Of a stretch of DNA of 64,000 nt, positions 1 to 8,160 are shown one piece after another (within the stretch, counting starts at the first letter, position 1; every line of letters starts with the position of its first letter). A program made the position numbers and the translations under genes. The notes below the pieces were generated by a model. It was not told the DNA's origin. It searched no databases and worked only from the letters and a program-made list of their open reading frames with translations. Source of the DNA: Hyphomicrobiales bacterium (GTDB lineage: Bacteria; Pseudomonadota; Alphaproteobacteria; Rhizobiales; Rhizobiaceae); the NCBI GenBank assembly GCA_900466875.1, contig UBNQ01000006.1, forward strand, positions 62,001-126,000. The letters are read 5' to 3'.

Positions 1-441
1 GAGATCGTAGGGCGCGTCAGCCGCATAGCCCTTTGTGAGATCGCCGGTCACCACAGTCGCGTTGCGACAGTCGAGGGCTTTCAGATTGACGGTGGCCTGT
101 TCAGCCAGCGCCGGGTCACTTTCGAGCGCGGTCACCGAACCCGCCAGCCGCGACAAAAGCGCTGCCACGTAGCCGGTTCCGGTGCCGACATCCAGAACCC
201 GTTCGTCGCTGGTGATCTCGGCAGCTTGGAGCTGCTTGGCCAAGGGGGAGGCTTCCATGAGGTAGCGGCCCGGCGCCAGTTCGATATCGGCATCGAGATA
301 GGCCAAAAGCTTTGACTTTTCAGGTACAAAAGCCTCGCGCGGCACCGCGAAAAACGCGCGCAGAACGGAGTGTGACGTTACATCTGTGGTCCGGATCTGG
401 TTTTCCACCATCTTTATCCGGGCGGCTTCGAAATCTATCAT
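1..441 (-). CDS. pcm: protein-L-isoaspartate O-methyltransferase family protein (3' end off the window)
   Basis: The reading frame is open from an ATG at 441 through base 1, giving 147 codons without a stop, so the C-terminus lies outside the window. The start reads MIDFEAARIKMVENQIR, the usual beginning of rhizobial PCMT-like proteins. The SAM-binding motif I (DVGTGTGY) lies near residue 85, after a conserved PLAKQLQ segment. Family members transfer a methyl group from SAM to isoaspartyl residues of damaged proteins in the cytosol; rhizobial copies near tolC/valS are of this type, but the true substrate is not proven. The family is recognised with good certainty; the exact role is inferred. 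Confidence 0.9.
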   Translation of the reverse strand, partial: MIDFEAARIKMVENQIRTTDVTSHSVLRAFFAVPREAFVPEKSKLLAYLDADIELAPGRYLMEASPLAKQLQAAEITSDERVLDVGTGTGYVAALLSRLAGSVTALESDPALAEQATVNLKALDCRNATVVTGDLTKGYAADAPYDL

Positions 442-604
442 ATCCTGCCCCTCGCATCCTGTCTGTCGACCGTATTACTGGCGCAGGCCAATCGTTTCAA
501 GACGGCGCGTGGCGGGTCGGTAAAAAACCTGCCTATCCGCCTCCTCCCCTTAATAGGGTAAAGAAGGGATTACGATACGGAGCGGATACCCGCCCGGTCC
601 GATA

Positions 605-802
605 TCAGGAATGCGCCCGCAACGGATTGTTGAGCTTTTTCGCCAGCATGTAATCCTGCCCGTAGGAGGAGCGCATGTTGCTGGCCTCGTCGGATTTTGC
701 CTGGTTTGAAATGGCGGCTGCGAACAAGCCGTCCGGATAGGTGCCTGTTCCTTCAGCGTCGGCAACAGACGGGCGAAACGCATTGACGAATTTGGTGAGC
801 AC
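605..802 (-). CDS. small conserved-looking protein of unknown function, 65 aa
   Basis: This 65-codon frame starts with GTG at 802, preceded by a strong GGAGG Shine-Dalgarno sequence about nine bases upstream. The product is hydrophilic and has no membrane segment or recognised domain; it ends in a basic stretch (MLAKKLNNPLRAHS). It sits 163 bases ahead of pcm on the same strand but has no clear operon link. The ribosome-binding site and reasonable composition argue for a real gene; a longer frame over 550-876 on the same strand has an implausible composition. I do not recognise the family. Confidence 0.55.
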   Translation of the reverse strand: MLTKFVNAFRPSVADAEGTGTYPDGLFAAAISNQAKSDEASNMRSSYGQDYMLAKKLNNPLRAHS

Positions 803-1044
803 GGATCCGATCCTCCATTCAGGGCATTGACGGCCTTAAAAGCGCGAAGCACGCCTTCGGTTCCAGGCTGTCGCAAAGAAGTTAAAAATTAACCATGTTG
901 CGTGGCGAGACTGAGGTGGCTGCATGAAATTTCTGCGACACCGGATGCGACAAGAAAAATATGCGCATCGGCCCTCAAGGCGCTTGCGCGACAATTCGAT
1001 TCGTTCTAAACGCCCCACCACACACCGCAAACTACTGCATGGAT

Positions 1045-1118
1045 GGCCTCGTGGCGGAGTGGTGACGCAGAGGACTGCAAATCCTCGTACCCCGGTTCAA
1101 TTCCGGGCGAGGCCTCCA
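1045..1118 (+). tRNA. tRNA-Cys (GCA)
   Basis: The sequence folds into a full cloverleaf: a seven-pair acceptor stem (GGCCTCG with CGAGGCC), an anticodon loop with GCA at 1077-1079, a T-loop GGTTCAATTCC, and an encoded CCA end at 1116-1118. It is 74 bases long. Confidence 0.97.
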
Positions 1119-1349
1119 ATCCCTTTCAGACAGAACTATAAACATACAGAAACACTGAATAGTTTCTCAGGTGTGGCGATATGGGTTGCAAACGTTCTGC
1201 CGGATGAACCCCAGGCGTTTCGCTTCGAGCACTCCGCCTGACTTAACCCAATATTTACACTCTCCATTCGGCCATTTTTAAAGCACCGTCATTATTCATG
1301 TCGGAAGCGGCGATGTTGCCGCAACGTCCTTTATTTTAGAAGGATCGCC

Positions 1350-1466
1350 ATGACGGCGATGATCGACATGAAACTCACTTTTTCAGACGCCTTCGCGGCG
1401 TTCGCGACCATCATCTCGCTTTCTGCCATACTCTATGTTCTGCACATGGTGCTGGCGCTCTTCTAA
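1350..1466 (+). CDS. membrane microprotein, 38 aa
   Basis: A 39-codon frame starts at ATG 1350 behind an AGAAGG ribosome-binding site and ends at TAA 1464-1466. The product begins MTAMIDMKLTFSD and continues as one hydrophobic helix to its C-terminus (ending LHMVLALF), so it is probably a single-pass inner-membrane peptide. A rhizobial palindromic repeat follows at once, which probably ends its transcript. No homologue is recognised; the call rests on the ribosome-binding site, the amphipathic start and the clean transmembrane helix. Confidence 0.55.
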   Translation: MTAMIDMKLTFSDAFAAFATIISLSAILYVLHMVLALF

Positions 1467-1568
1467 AGCGTGTCGCGATCCTTCGGATTCGCTCCAAACG
1501 CTTTAGATTTTTAATTTATCGCATGTCTTTTGCGCAAACCTCTGCACGGTTTTGCGCGCCATGCTTTA
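1467..1568. repeat. rhizobial palindromic intergenic repeat, copy 1
   Basis: About 100 bases here match a second copy at 4453-4555. Both share GCG(T/C)GTCGCGAT near the left end, TATCGCATGTC in the middle, and a right half in which TTTGCGCAAA/TCGCAAAAC pairs with GTTTTGCGCG before CATGCTTTA. The inverted right half would form a stable hairpin. It resembles the dispersed RIME-type mosaic elements described in rhizobia; the family name is an inference. Confidence 0.7.
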
Positions 1569-1860
1569 TATGACATTCCAGCGACACTCGTCCCGCCAAT
1601 CGAGATAGCGGCCAAAAGCCGCCTTTCCCAAACCAATCGACGCCAGTCCAGACCCGCACAGAAGCAGGGAGCCAGGCGCACGCCTTGCGCGCCGCTCCCT
1701 GACGCGCGTCCTCTCCTAACGCTTTCACCTGCATGGCTCAAAGCCCATGCGGCGTTTTGGCGTGCAGCATTTTTTGCATCAACTGGGCGTTGGTGATACC
1801 ATCTGCTCATACTGGGTGGGAGAAGGCACCCGGTATCGAATGCAGCAGGAGGAGACTGGC
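1569..1860. other. intergenic region without a supported gene
   Basis: Between the repeat and the 36-codon gene at 1861, overlapping frames on both strands lack ribosome-binding sites and have biased, implausible composition. No RNA gene or hairpin of note was seen. Confidence 0.5.
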
Positions 1861-1971
1861 ATGCATTACTTCGAATTTTTCACATCCATCAATCCGATTG
1901 TCCTGGGCGTTTTGGCTGCGGTCGTCGTTTGCGGCCTATACGACCATTGGCTGGAGACGCACCAGAAGTAG
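1861..1971 (+). CDS. membrane microprotein, 36 aa
   Basis: A 37-codon frame starts at ATG 1861 with GGAGGAG seven to twelve bases upstream and stops at TAG 1969-1971. The product starts MHYFEFFTSINPIVLGV, has one hydrophobic helix (about residues 10-26) and a polar C-terminal tail with WLETHQK. It is probably a single-pass membrane peptide. An in-frame extension upstream to 1747 is possible but has no better ribosome-binding site. The function is unknown. Confidence 0.55.
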   Translation: MHYFEFFTSINPIVLGVLAAVVVCGLYDHWLETHQK

Positions 1972-2094
1972 CAAACCTGTCGAAACGCACCGCGTCAGAC
2001 CCTGATTTTCCCGCCAGAGTGGGAGCTGCGACTTTGCTTGACGGGTTGTTGCTGCTATCCATTGCCACCCCTGTGGCGGCAATGGAGCATTGTT

Positions 2095-2736
2095 TTGCAC
2101 GCGAACTTCGACTTTCAGGATACCAGCACATCCCTCAGTGAAACTCTTCGCAATCTGATCAGCGGCATTGAGGGGCCGACCGTATCGCTGCGAGACCTGA
2201 TGGAGAAGATCGGCGAACAGGGATTGCTGCTCGTGTGTGCGATCGCTGCCCTGCCATTTCTCATTCCGGTATCGATTCCCGGTGTCAGCACCGTCTTTGG
2301 CGCCGCGATCATCCTGATCAGCATCTCGATCACGCTGAACCGGATGCCATGGCTGCCGAGCAAGATCCTGGATCGCCAACTCGATACGCAAAAACTTCTT
2401 CCCGCACTGGGAAAAGGTGCCAATATCGTGTCGCGCCTCGACCGCTTCCTCAAGCCGCGCCTGCGCGGGCTGACGACCGGCGCTACGGTCAACCGGCTGA
2501 ACGGACTTGCAATCACGCTTGCCGGCGTGCTGCTGATGTTTCCATTGGGCCTTATCCCCTTTTCGAACACGCTTCCCGGCATCGCCATTCTCCTACTTTC
2601 GGCAGGCATATTGCAACGGGATGGCGCAGTCGTTCTGGCAGGTCACTTCTTCAACGTGATCACCATCGTCTATTTCGGCGTTCTCGCCTATGCAGCCTTT
2701 AGCGCTGGCCAGGGCCTCGCCACCTTCTTCAGCTGA
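2095..2736 (+). CDS. exoD: ExoD family exopolysaccharide synthesis protein
   Basis: The roughly 213-residue product matches the ExoD family (PF06055): a polar N-terminal segment with SLRDLMEKIGEQG followed by hydrophobic helices (ALPFLIPVSIPGVS, LMFPLGLIPFSNTLPGIAILLLSAG). Members are inner-membrane proteins; in Sinorhizobium meliloti exoD mutants are altered in exopolysaccharide and alkali tolerance, with an unknown biochemical activity. I chose TTG at 2095 because GGAG lies seven bases upstream at 2084-2087; the frame is open back to 2038 but there the residues are cysteine-rich and unlike the family. The start is therefore moderately certain. Confidence 0.88.
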   Translation: MHANFDFQDTSTSLSETLRNLISGIEGPTVSLRDLMEKIGEQGLLLVCAIAALPFLIPVSIPGVSTVFGAAIILISISITLNRMPWLPSKILDRQLDTQKLLPALGKGANIVSRLDRFLKPRLRGLTTGATVNRLNGLAITLAGVLLMFPLGLIPFSNTLPGIAILLLSAGILQRDGAVVLAGHFFNVITIVYFGVLAYAAFSAGQGLATFFS

Positions 2737-2797
2737 TCAAACCGGCCGATCCCGGCCGCGAGGGAACAATCCCGGCATGGCGCGGCTGTGTCGGGAT

Positions 2798-2971
2798 TTA
2801 TTGCAGGTTCAATCTCAGCTGAATCCCCTTAGGGATATTCGGCTTTCGCAACGAGGCGATCTGTACCCGCTCGTAAACTTCCCTGCGCTGTTTGTCGTGA
2901 CGCTCCCGCAAGGCCCGGGATGCGGCGGCAACGGCAAGAGCACGTTCTGCGACTTCTTCGGCACGATTCAT
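2798..2971 (-). CDS. small basic helical protein, 57 aa
   Basis: The frame starts at ATG 2971, four bases after GGAGGT, and encodes MNRAEEVAERALAVAAASRA followed by an arginine-rich helix and a proline-containing tail ending in QLRLNLQ. It is likely cytosolic and largely alpha-helical. In-frame starts up to 3004 exist but have poorer ribosome-binding sites. No domain is recognised. It lies convergent to exoD with 61 bases between the stops. Confidence 0.55.
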   Translation of the reverse strand: MNRAEEVAERALAVAAASRALRERHDKQRREVYERVQIASLRKPNIPKGIQLRLNLQ

Positions 2972-3340
2972 CTGCACCTCCATCTTGTTCACTATATGTT
3001 CCATATTTCCTGTCGCAAGTCAAGACGGCTGCAACAGATGTGGAAAGATGACTGCAATGCGTGATGGATAGTGCCATTGCGGCATTCTAGCGAAGAAAGA
3101 TTCCGCTGCTCTCGCAATCAGCCGCCCTCCAAGAGAAGACGCTCGGCACAGACAGAAGCTCCGAGGTTATAAAGCGCGTAGCGATCTTCAAATCCGCCTG
3201 TCGCGCTTCAGCTTCCTGTTTCCATGCATGTCTTTATCCCGAAACCGCGACCGTCTTCGGGAGACATGTTGCAAAACCCGTCCCGGACAGACCAAGCAGG
3301 CCGGTGTCATGCCAGATACATAAGGTCAGGCTAGGAGAAA
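2972..3340. other. intergenic region without a supported gene
   Basis: About 370 bases between the small protein gene and the tRNA-Asn terminator. Candidate frames are short, lack ribosome-binding sites and cross no recognised family. No RNA structure was identified by eye apart from the adjacent terminator. Confidence 0.5.
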
Positions 3341-3383
3341 TAAAAAAGCCCCGTTTTCCGGATGATCCGTGAAAACGAGGCTT
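3341..3383 (-). terminator. rho-independent terminator of tRNA-Asn
   Basis: Reading the minus strand just after the tRNA, AAGCCTCGTTTTC pairs with GGAAAACGGGGCTT, followed by a run of T. This is a classic intrinsic terminator placed about ten bases after the CCA end. Confidence 0.85.
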
Positions 3384-3392
3384 CTTTGAATT

Positions 3393-3467
3393 TGGCTCCC
3401 CGGGCCGGATTCGAACCGGCGACCTGTCGATTAACAGTCGAATGCTCTACCGCTGAGCTACCAGGGA
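3393..3467 (-). tRNA. tRNA-Asn (GTT)
   Basis: On the minus strand the 75-base sequence has acceptor arms TCCCTGG and CCGGGGA, a D-arm with AGCTCAGCGGTAGAGC, anticodon GTT at 3435-3433, a GGTTCGAATCC T-arm and an encoded CCA. Confidence 0.97.
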
Positions 3468-3621
3468 ACACCGCGTCGCGGCGTGTGCGGCGGGTAATAC
3501 GCATGCTTTTCCGATTTGCCAAGCGCTTTTTTATAAAAAAAACCAACTTCCTTGTTTAATCCCCAATTCCTCCCCATCTCGCAGCCGGATATCGTGTATT
3601 TTCAAAGGGATTTTTGACTGG

Positions 3622-3927
3622 ATGGTCTCGGCACCGCACAAACGACATTTCGGCATAGACCCTCGCACCGGCAAACTGGTGCTCGGCACATGGCACATTC
3701 CGATGCCGAGATCGCGCGCCGGTCGCATCGGCCTTGGATCCGCCCTGATGGTGGGCGGTACGCTCGGATTTCTTCCGGTTCTCGGCTTCTGGATGCTGCC
3801 GCTCGGTTTCGTCGTCCTGTCGAACGACATATCCTTTATACGACGCAGGCGCCGCCGCATGGTGATCTGGTGGATGCGCCGCAAGCGTCGCCCGAACGCC
3901 AAATCGGGTACGACATCGGATACCTGA
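3622..3927 (+). CDS. hypothetical membrane protein, 101 aa
   Basis: The product has a soluble start (MVSAPHKRHFGIDPRTGK), a glycine-rich hydrophobic segment around residues 36-68 (LGFLPVLGFWMLPLGFVVLS) that likely forms one or two short membrane helices, then an arginine-rich tail (RRRRRRMVIWWMRRKRR) consistent with a cytosolic anchor by the positive-inside rule. Similar short proteins occur in Rhizobiaceae with no known function. The start lacks a strong ribosome-binding site, so the first residues are uncertain. Confidence 0.75.
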   Translation: MVSAPHKRHFGIDPRTGKLVLGTWHIPMPRSRAGRIGLGSALMVGGTLGFLPVLGFWMLPLGFVVLSNDISFIRRRRRRMVIWWMRRKRRPNAKSGTTSDT

Positions 3928-4114
3928 CGGATAATGGGCGACAGCGGCACGCTCTCGAATATCCACAGGGAGAAAACGCGGTTTCTACTTAAATTCATAA
4001 ATGCGGCAACTTGGCCCAGCAAACACAGCCTAAACGAGAAAATATTCGTAGCGGCAACGGAACCCGCGGTGTACGCTCCTCATTATTCGGGGCTGAGCAC
4101 TGGGAGGATCGTTC

Positions 4115-4357
4115 ATGCCGCATAGTAATTGGCAAAAGCCGGTTCAGATCGCATTCGGAAATCACGGCATCGAGATGGTCAGCAGCCCATCCGAGGCATT
4201 GCTGGTGCTTACCGATCGCTGGCCGGATCTGCGCGGACCGCAATTCGTCAAGGCAAGGAGTTGCTGCCGCGCAGCGCTCGACGGGCGCCGCACGCCCGAA
4301 GAAGCCCGGCAACAGTTTGAGAACGCCGTGAGCGAAGCACAGCTCCACGTAAATTGA
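4115..4357 (+). CDS. DUF982 domain-containing protein
   Basis: This 80-residue protein has the DUF982 pattern: W-x-x-PV-x-I near the start, EALLVLTDRWP in the middle, then an A-x-x-C-x-x-AL-x-G segment and a closing ARQQFENAVSEA helix. ATG 4115 follows GGGAGGATCG. DUF982 proteins are small, multi-copy and nearly confined to Rhizobiales; their function is unknown. It stands alone between intergenic regions and is followed by a short terminator. Confidence 0.88.
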   Translation: MPHSNWQKPVQIAFGNHGIEMVSSPSEALLVLTDRWPDLRGPQFVKARSCCRAALDGRRTPEEARQQFENAVSEAQLHVN

Positions 4358-4377
4358 GGTAAGGCGCCTCACCTTTT
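4358..4377 (+). terminator. probable terminator of the DUF982 gene
   Basis: Directly after the TGA stop, the near-palindrome GGTAAGGCGCCTCACC is followed by TTTT, consistent with an intrinsic terminator. Confidence 0.6.
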
Positions 4378-4452
4378 CCAAACTGCGTTGCGGTCGCCCC
4401 CTGGACGGCCGCAAATTGCTGTGTCTGAAATCCAGCCTCTGTATCCAACCAA

Positions 4453-4555
4453 AGCGCGTCGCGATTTTTCAGGTTCGCCCATAACGCTTAGTTTTTTGTT
4501 CTATCGCATGTCTCTTTCGCAAAACCGCTGCACAGTTTTGCGCGGCATGCTTTAG
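4453..4555. repeat. rhizobial palindromic intergenic repeat, copy 2
   Basis: This is the second copy of the element at 1467-1568, with the same internal order: GCGCGTCGCGAT, CATAACGCTTAG, TATCGCATGTC, then GCAAAAC pairing with GTTTTGC, ending GCATGCTTTAG. Its right end supplies the stop codon of the minus-strand gene that follows, so the hairpin may serve as that gene's terminator. Confidence 0.7.
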
Positions 4556-5196
4556 ACGCCCAATATGTCACCCAGAATCCGGAAGGTCGGGCCGCTCAGC
4601 GTGATGGGCGCCAGCAGGACGGAAAAGCACAGGCACGGCCGATCAGAACCGGCCACGGGGCGATGCAGGATAGTCTCGTCAGCGACAGAGACGTCGCCTT
4701 CCGAAAATTCTCCTCTTTGGTCGTGAAACTGCCCCTGCAAGACAAGCGTAAGTTCGAGACCGCGATGATGGTGGTGCGGCAGAGCCCTACCGGGTCTTGC
4801 CCATAGAAGGCTTGCTTCCATCCCCGACGACTTTTCGATCACGTGCTGCTTGAGACCGGGCAGTTTGGTTTTCCACGGCACATCATCGAGATTTCGCCCT
4901 GCATAGGAACGCAAGAAGTGCGGCAGCGAATCGCCATGATCGGCCATCAAAGGCGGCAATTCGATTTCCGGAGGGGAGTCCAGGATAGCCTTTAATCGAT
5001 CCGCGGACGACGAGAGCTGGTTCGGCTGGGTGTCATCGAGGGTCTGCCCCGCAAAGACATCCAGCAGGCCGGCCAGCCGACCCGATGCCGGTTGCATCTC
5101 CAGATGAGAGCCCACGAGTATATGCGCCGGCTCCGGCAGGCAGCCGGCGACGTAGTGAGCAACAAGCAGATCAAGCCGTTCGAGGTTCAGCAACAT
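4552..5196 (-). CDS. ChrR-like cupin protein (putative anti-sigma/regulatory factor)
   Basis: The product of about 214 residues has the two-part ChrR plan: an N-terminal helical anti-sigma-like region with LVAHYVAGCLPEP, and a C-terminal cupin barrel with LPHHHHRGLELTLVLQG as metal-binding strand. In Rhodobacter ChrR, the N-terminal zinc site that holds sigma-E uses H/H/C/C ligands; here the usual C-P-A-C after the conserved HLE is Q-P-A-S, so that zinc site looks absent. No sigma-factor gene adjoins it. ATG 5196 was chosen; a TTG four codons upstream is possible, and neither has a clear ribosome-binding site. The stop lies in the repeat at 4453-4555. The role is uncertain. Confidence 0.8.
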   Translation of the reverse strand: MLLNLERLDLLVAHYVAGCLPEPAHILVGSHLEMQPASGRLAGLLDVFAGQTLDDTQPNQLSSSADRLKAILDSPPEIELPPLMADHGDSLPHFLRSYAGRNLDDVPWKTKLPGLKQHVIEKSSGMEASLLWARPGRALPHHHHRGLELTLVLQGQFHDQRGEFSEGDVSVADETILHRPVAGSDRPCLCFSVLLAPITLSGPTFRILGDILGV

Positions 5197-5450
5197 GTCT
5201 GTTGTCAAATCTAGAGGGGTATCGACACAACGTAAAGATGGTAGATTTCGGGGGTTCGTCTATTTGGATCACAAAATCGCGCGCATGTCTCATTGCTCAT
5301 ACAATCGAAAACACGCAGCGCCTTCTTTCCATACCGCGACACAGCAGAGCTTTTCCCATAGTCCTATGGACCAGGAACGGATTTTCTTGCGCTGGAGTGC
5401 TTGTCCGTGGAAAAGACGCTGACTAAATCAGCCAAAAAAGGCGAGTGATC

Positions 5451-6488
5451 ATGGTTTCCTATCCCAACGTCATCGACATCATCGGCAATACCCCGCTCAT
5501 CCGGCTGAAGGATGCGTCGGAGAAGACCGGTTGCGAAATTTTAGGCAAGGCGGAATTTCTCAACCCCGGCCAATCGGTGAAGGACAGGGCCGCCCTGTTC
5601 ATCATTCGCGATGCAGAGCGCAAAGGGCTTCTGAAACCCGGCGGCGTGATCGTCGAGGGGACAGCCGGCAATACCGGGATAGGCCTGACGCTGGTCGCCA
5701 AGGCGCTCGGATACAGGACTGTGATCGTCATTCCCGAGACCCAGAGCCAGGAGAAGAAAGACGCGCTGAAACTTCTCGGCGCCGAACTGGTCGAGGTTCC
5801 GGCAGTTCCCTACAAGAACCCCAACAACTACGTGAAGGTGTCCGGCCGGCTTGCCGAGCAACTGGCGAAGACGGAACCTGCAGGTGCAATCTGGGCAAAC
5901 CAGTTCGACAATGTCGCCAACAGGCAGGCCCATATCGAGACCACAGCGCCGGAAATCTGGGAACAGACCGGCGGCAAGGTCGACGGCTTCATCTGCTCGG
6001 TCGGCTCCGGCGGTACGCTGGTCGGCACGGCCATGGGCCTGAAGGCGAAGAATGCCGGCGTCAAAATCGGCATTGCCGACCCGGATGGTGCAGCACTCTA
6101 CGAATATTACTCCCATGGCGAGCTGAAATCGGAAGGCAATTCGATCACAGAGGGTATCGGCCAGGGGCGGATTACCGCCAATCTCGAAAGTTTCACCCCG
6201 GACTTTTCCTATCGGATTTCCGACGCGGAGGCCCTGCCCTATATTTTCGATCTTGTGGAGACGGAAGGCCTTTGCCTCGGCGGATCCTCCGGCATCAATA
6301 TCGCTGGCGCGGTCCGTCTGGCCAAGGATCTGGGGCCGGGCCACACGATCGTCACCGTGCTTTGCGACTACGGCAATCGCTATCAGTCGAAACTGTTCAA
6401 TCCCGACTTCCTGAAGTCAAAGGGCCTGCCGATCCCCCCGTGGCTGACGCAGAAGCGGCACATCCCGGTGCCTTTCGAGACCGTCTGA
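5451..6488 (+). CDS. cysK: cysteine synthase A (O-acetylserine sulfhydrylase)
   Basis: A 345-residue PLP-dependent beta-family enzyme that makes L-cysteine from O-acetylserine and sulfide. Visible features are the early DIIGNTPLIRL motif, the PLP lysine in NPGQSVKDRAA, the substrate-binding loop TAGNTG, and the glycine-rich phosphate loop GSGGTLVGTA. The C-terminal extension (LPIPPWLTQKRHIPVP) makes it longer than the about 315 residues of enteric CysK, as in many rhizobial copies. ATG 5451 follows AAGGCGAG. It leads a run of same-strand genes with 21, 22 and 15-base gaps. Cystathionine beta-synthase activity cannot be ruled out from sequence alone. Confidence 0.93.
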   Translation: MVSYPNVIDIIGNTPLIRLKDASEKTGCEILGKAEFLNPGQSVKDRAALFIIRDAERKGLLKPGGVIVEGTAGNTGIGLTLVAKALGYRTVIVIPETQSQEKKDALKLLGAELVEVPAVPYKNPNNYVKVSGRLAEQLAKTEPAGAIWANQFDNVANRQAHIETTAPEIWEQTGGKVDGFICSVGSGGTLVGTAMGLKAKNAGVKIGIADPDGAALYEYYSHGELKSEGNSITEGIGQGRITANLESFTPDFSYRISDAEALPYIFDLVETEGLCLGGSSGINIAGAVRLAKDLGPGHTIVTVLCDYGNRYQSKLFNPDFLKSKGLPIPPWLTQKRHIPVPFETV

Positions 6489-6509
6489 CATAGTATCCGA
6501 GAGCATCCC

Positions 6510-7247
6510 ATGCCTTCCCAGCTGCTTTACCGCGACGACTTCTATCTGACCACGACAGAGGCCGTCGTGACTGCCGTGCATGAGGATGGTGGGATCGAGT
6601 TCGATCGCACCTGTTTTTATGCGACCTCCGGCGGCCAGCCGGGCGATACCGGTTTTCTCGACAGAGCCGACGGGAGCCGTATCCTGCTTGGGCAGACAAG
6701 GCATGGCGCGACCAAGGACATCGTCCTTCACGTTCCGCGTGAAGGACAGGCGCAGCCTTTGGTCGGCGAGACGGTGAGGCTTTCGATCGACTGGCCGCGC
6801 CGCTTCAATCTGATGCGGATGCACACCGCCTGCCATCTGCTTTCGGTCGTCTGCCAGTATCCGATCACAGGAGCTGCTGTCGGCGAAGACGAATCGCGCG
6901 TCGATTTCGACATGACCGACACGATCGACAAGGATGACGTGACCGCAAGGCTCATGGAACTCGTCAATGCGGACCATCCGGTCTATCTGCAATGGATCAC
7001 CGACGAGGAGCTTGCGGCCAATCCGGGCATCGTGAAGTCGAAAAATGTCCGTCCACCGGTCGGCCTGGGACGCGTCAGCTTGGTCTGCATCGGCAAGAAT
7101 TCCAGCGTTGACAGCCAGCCCTGCGGCGGAACACATGTCGCGAGAACATCCGAGATCGGGGCGATCCACATCGCCAAGATCGAGAAGAAGGGCAAGGAGA
7201 ATCGTCGATTCCGAATCCGGTTCGGCGAGCCCGAGGCACAGGCCTGA
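6510..7247 (+). CDS. alanyl-tRNA editing protein (AlaX-type)
   Basis: A 245-residue free-standing homologue of the alanyl-tRNA synthetase editing domain. It carries the start segment FYATSGGQPGDTG and both zinc-binding motifs of the family, HTACH (about residue 110) and CGGTH (about residue 209). Such proteins hydrolyse Ser- or Gly-tRNA(Ala) in trans in the cytosol. It follows cysK by 21 bases and precedes sseA by 22, so the three are probably cotranscribed. Assignment to the family is secure; the size class (AlaX-M) is inferred from length. Confidence 0.92.
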   Translation: MPSQLLYRDDFYLTTTEAVVTAVHEDGGIEFDRTCFYATSGGQPGDTGFLDRADGSRILLGQTRHGATKDIVLHVPREGQAQPLVGETVRLSIDWPRRFNLMRMHTACHLLSVVCQYPITGAAVGEDESRVDFDMTDTIDKDDVTARLMELVNADHPVYLQWITDEELAANPGIVKSKNVRPPVGLGRVSLVCIGKNSSVDSQPCGGTHVARTSEIGAIHIAKIEKKGKENRRFRIRFGEPEAQA

Positions 7248-7269
7248 ACGGCCTTGAGGGAGACATGAG

Positions 7270-8145
7270 ATGAGCGACGCGATTGAGGGCCAGACGAGCC
7301 GATTCGTGGTTTCGTCCGACTGGCTGGCGAAGGAACTGGGCGCGCCTGACCTGAAGGTCATCGATGCCTCCTTCTATCTGCCGGCTCAGGGCCGCGACGC
7401 CGAGGCCGAATATCGTTCCGGCCATATTCCCGGCGCCATCCGCTTCGATCACGACAAGATCGCCAATCACTCGACCGGGCTTCCACACATGGTCCCTGCC
7501 CCGGAGGTCTTTGCCGAGGCTGTCGGCAGGATGGGGATCAGCGAAACCGACCGTATCGTCGTTTATGACGGTCCCGGCATTTTTTCCGCGCCGCGCGGCT
7601 GGTGGCTGTTCCGGATCATGGGGGCGCAAAACGTCTTCGTGCTCGATGGCGGCCTCGACGGCTGGAAGGCCGAGGGGCGGCCTCTGGAGACCGAGGTTCC
7701 CCCGCCCCAAGTGAGCACGTTCAAGACGGATCTGCGTCTCGACAAGGTGATCGATTTCCGCGAAATGCTGTCGATCGTCGTCGATGGCAGCCGCCAGATC
7801 GCCGATGCGCGCAGCGCCGGCCGGTTTGCGGCAACGGAGCTCGAGACCCGTCCGGGCCTGCGTTCTGGCCATATGCCGGGCGCCCACAGCCTTCCCTCCG
7901 GCACGTTTTCGCTCAACGGCAAGCTGCGCAGCCTGCCGGAACTGCGCCAGGCGATCGAGAATGCCGGGATCGATTTCGGTCAGCCGGTCGTTACCACCTG
8001 CGGATCCGGCATTACCGCCGCGATCATCACGCTGGCGCTCGAATCGCTCGGGCACGAGGACAATGCGCTTTATGATGGGTCCTGGACCGAGTGGGGTGGA
8101 CGCGAGGACGCCCCGGTCGTGGCCGGACCGGCAGATGCGCGATAG
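7270..8145 (+). CDS. sseA: 3-mercaptopyruvate sulfurtransferase
   Basis: A 291-residue protein of two rhodanese domains. The C-terminal domain carries the active-site loop CGSGITA, the form typical of mercaptopyruvate sulfurtransferases rather than thiosulfate sulfurtransferases (CRKG). The inactive N-terminal domain shows the CH2A-like VIDASFYLP and the GHIPGAIRFDHD motif. The enzyme transfers sulfur from 3-mercaptopyruvate, a cysteine breakdown product, to acceptors such as cyanide or thioredoxin. ATG 7270 follows GAGGGAG. Its place after cysK and the editing gene supports a cysteine-metabolism operon. Confidence 0.94.
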   Translation: MSDAIEGQTSRFVVSSDWLAKELGAPDLKVIDASFYLPAQGRDAEAEYRSGHIPGAIRFDHDKIANHSTGLPHMVPAPEVFAEAVGRMGISETDRIVVYDGPGIFSAPRGWWLFRIMGAQNVFVLDGGLDGWKAEGRPLETEVPPPQVSTFKTDLRLDKVIDFREMLSIVVDGSRQIADARSAGRFAATELETRPGLRSGHMPGAHSLPSGTFSLNGKLRSLPELRQAIENAGIDFGQPVVTTCGSGITAAIITLALESLGHEDNALYDGSWTEWGGREDAPVVAGPADAR

Positions 8146-8160
8146 GCGGAAACAATTTTT

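Noticed and set aside
550..876. 108-codon minus-strand frame overlapping the small gene at 605-802
   Set aside because: Proline/arginine/cysteine-rich shadow composition; the 65-codon frame inside has the better ribosome-binding site and protein-like sequence.
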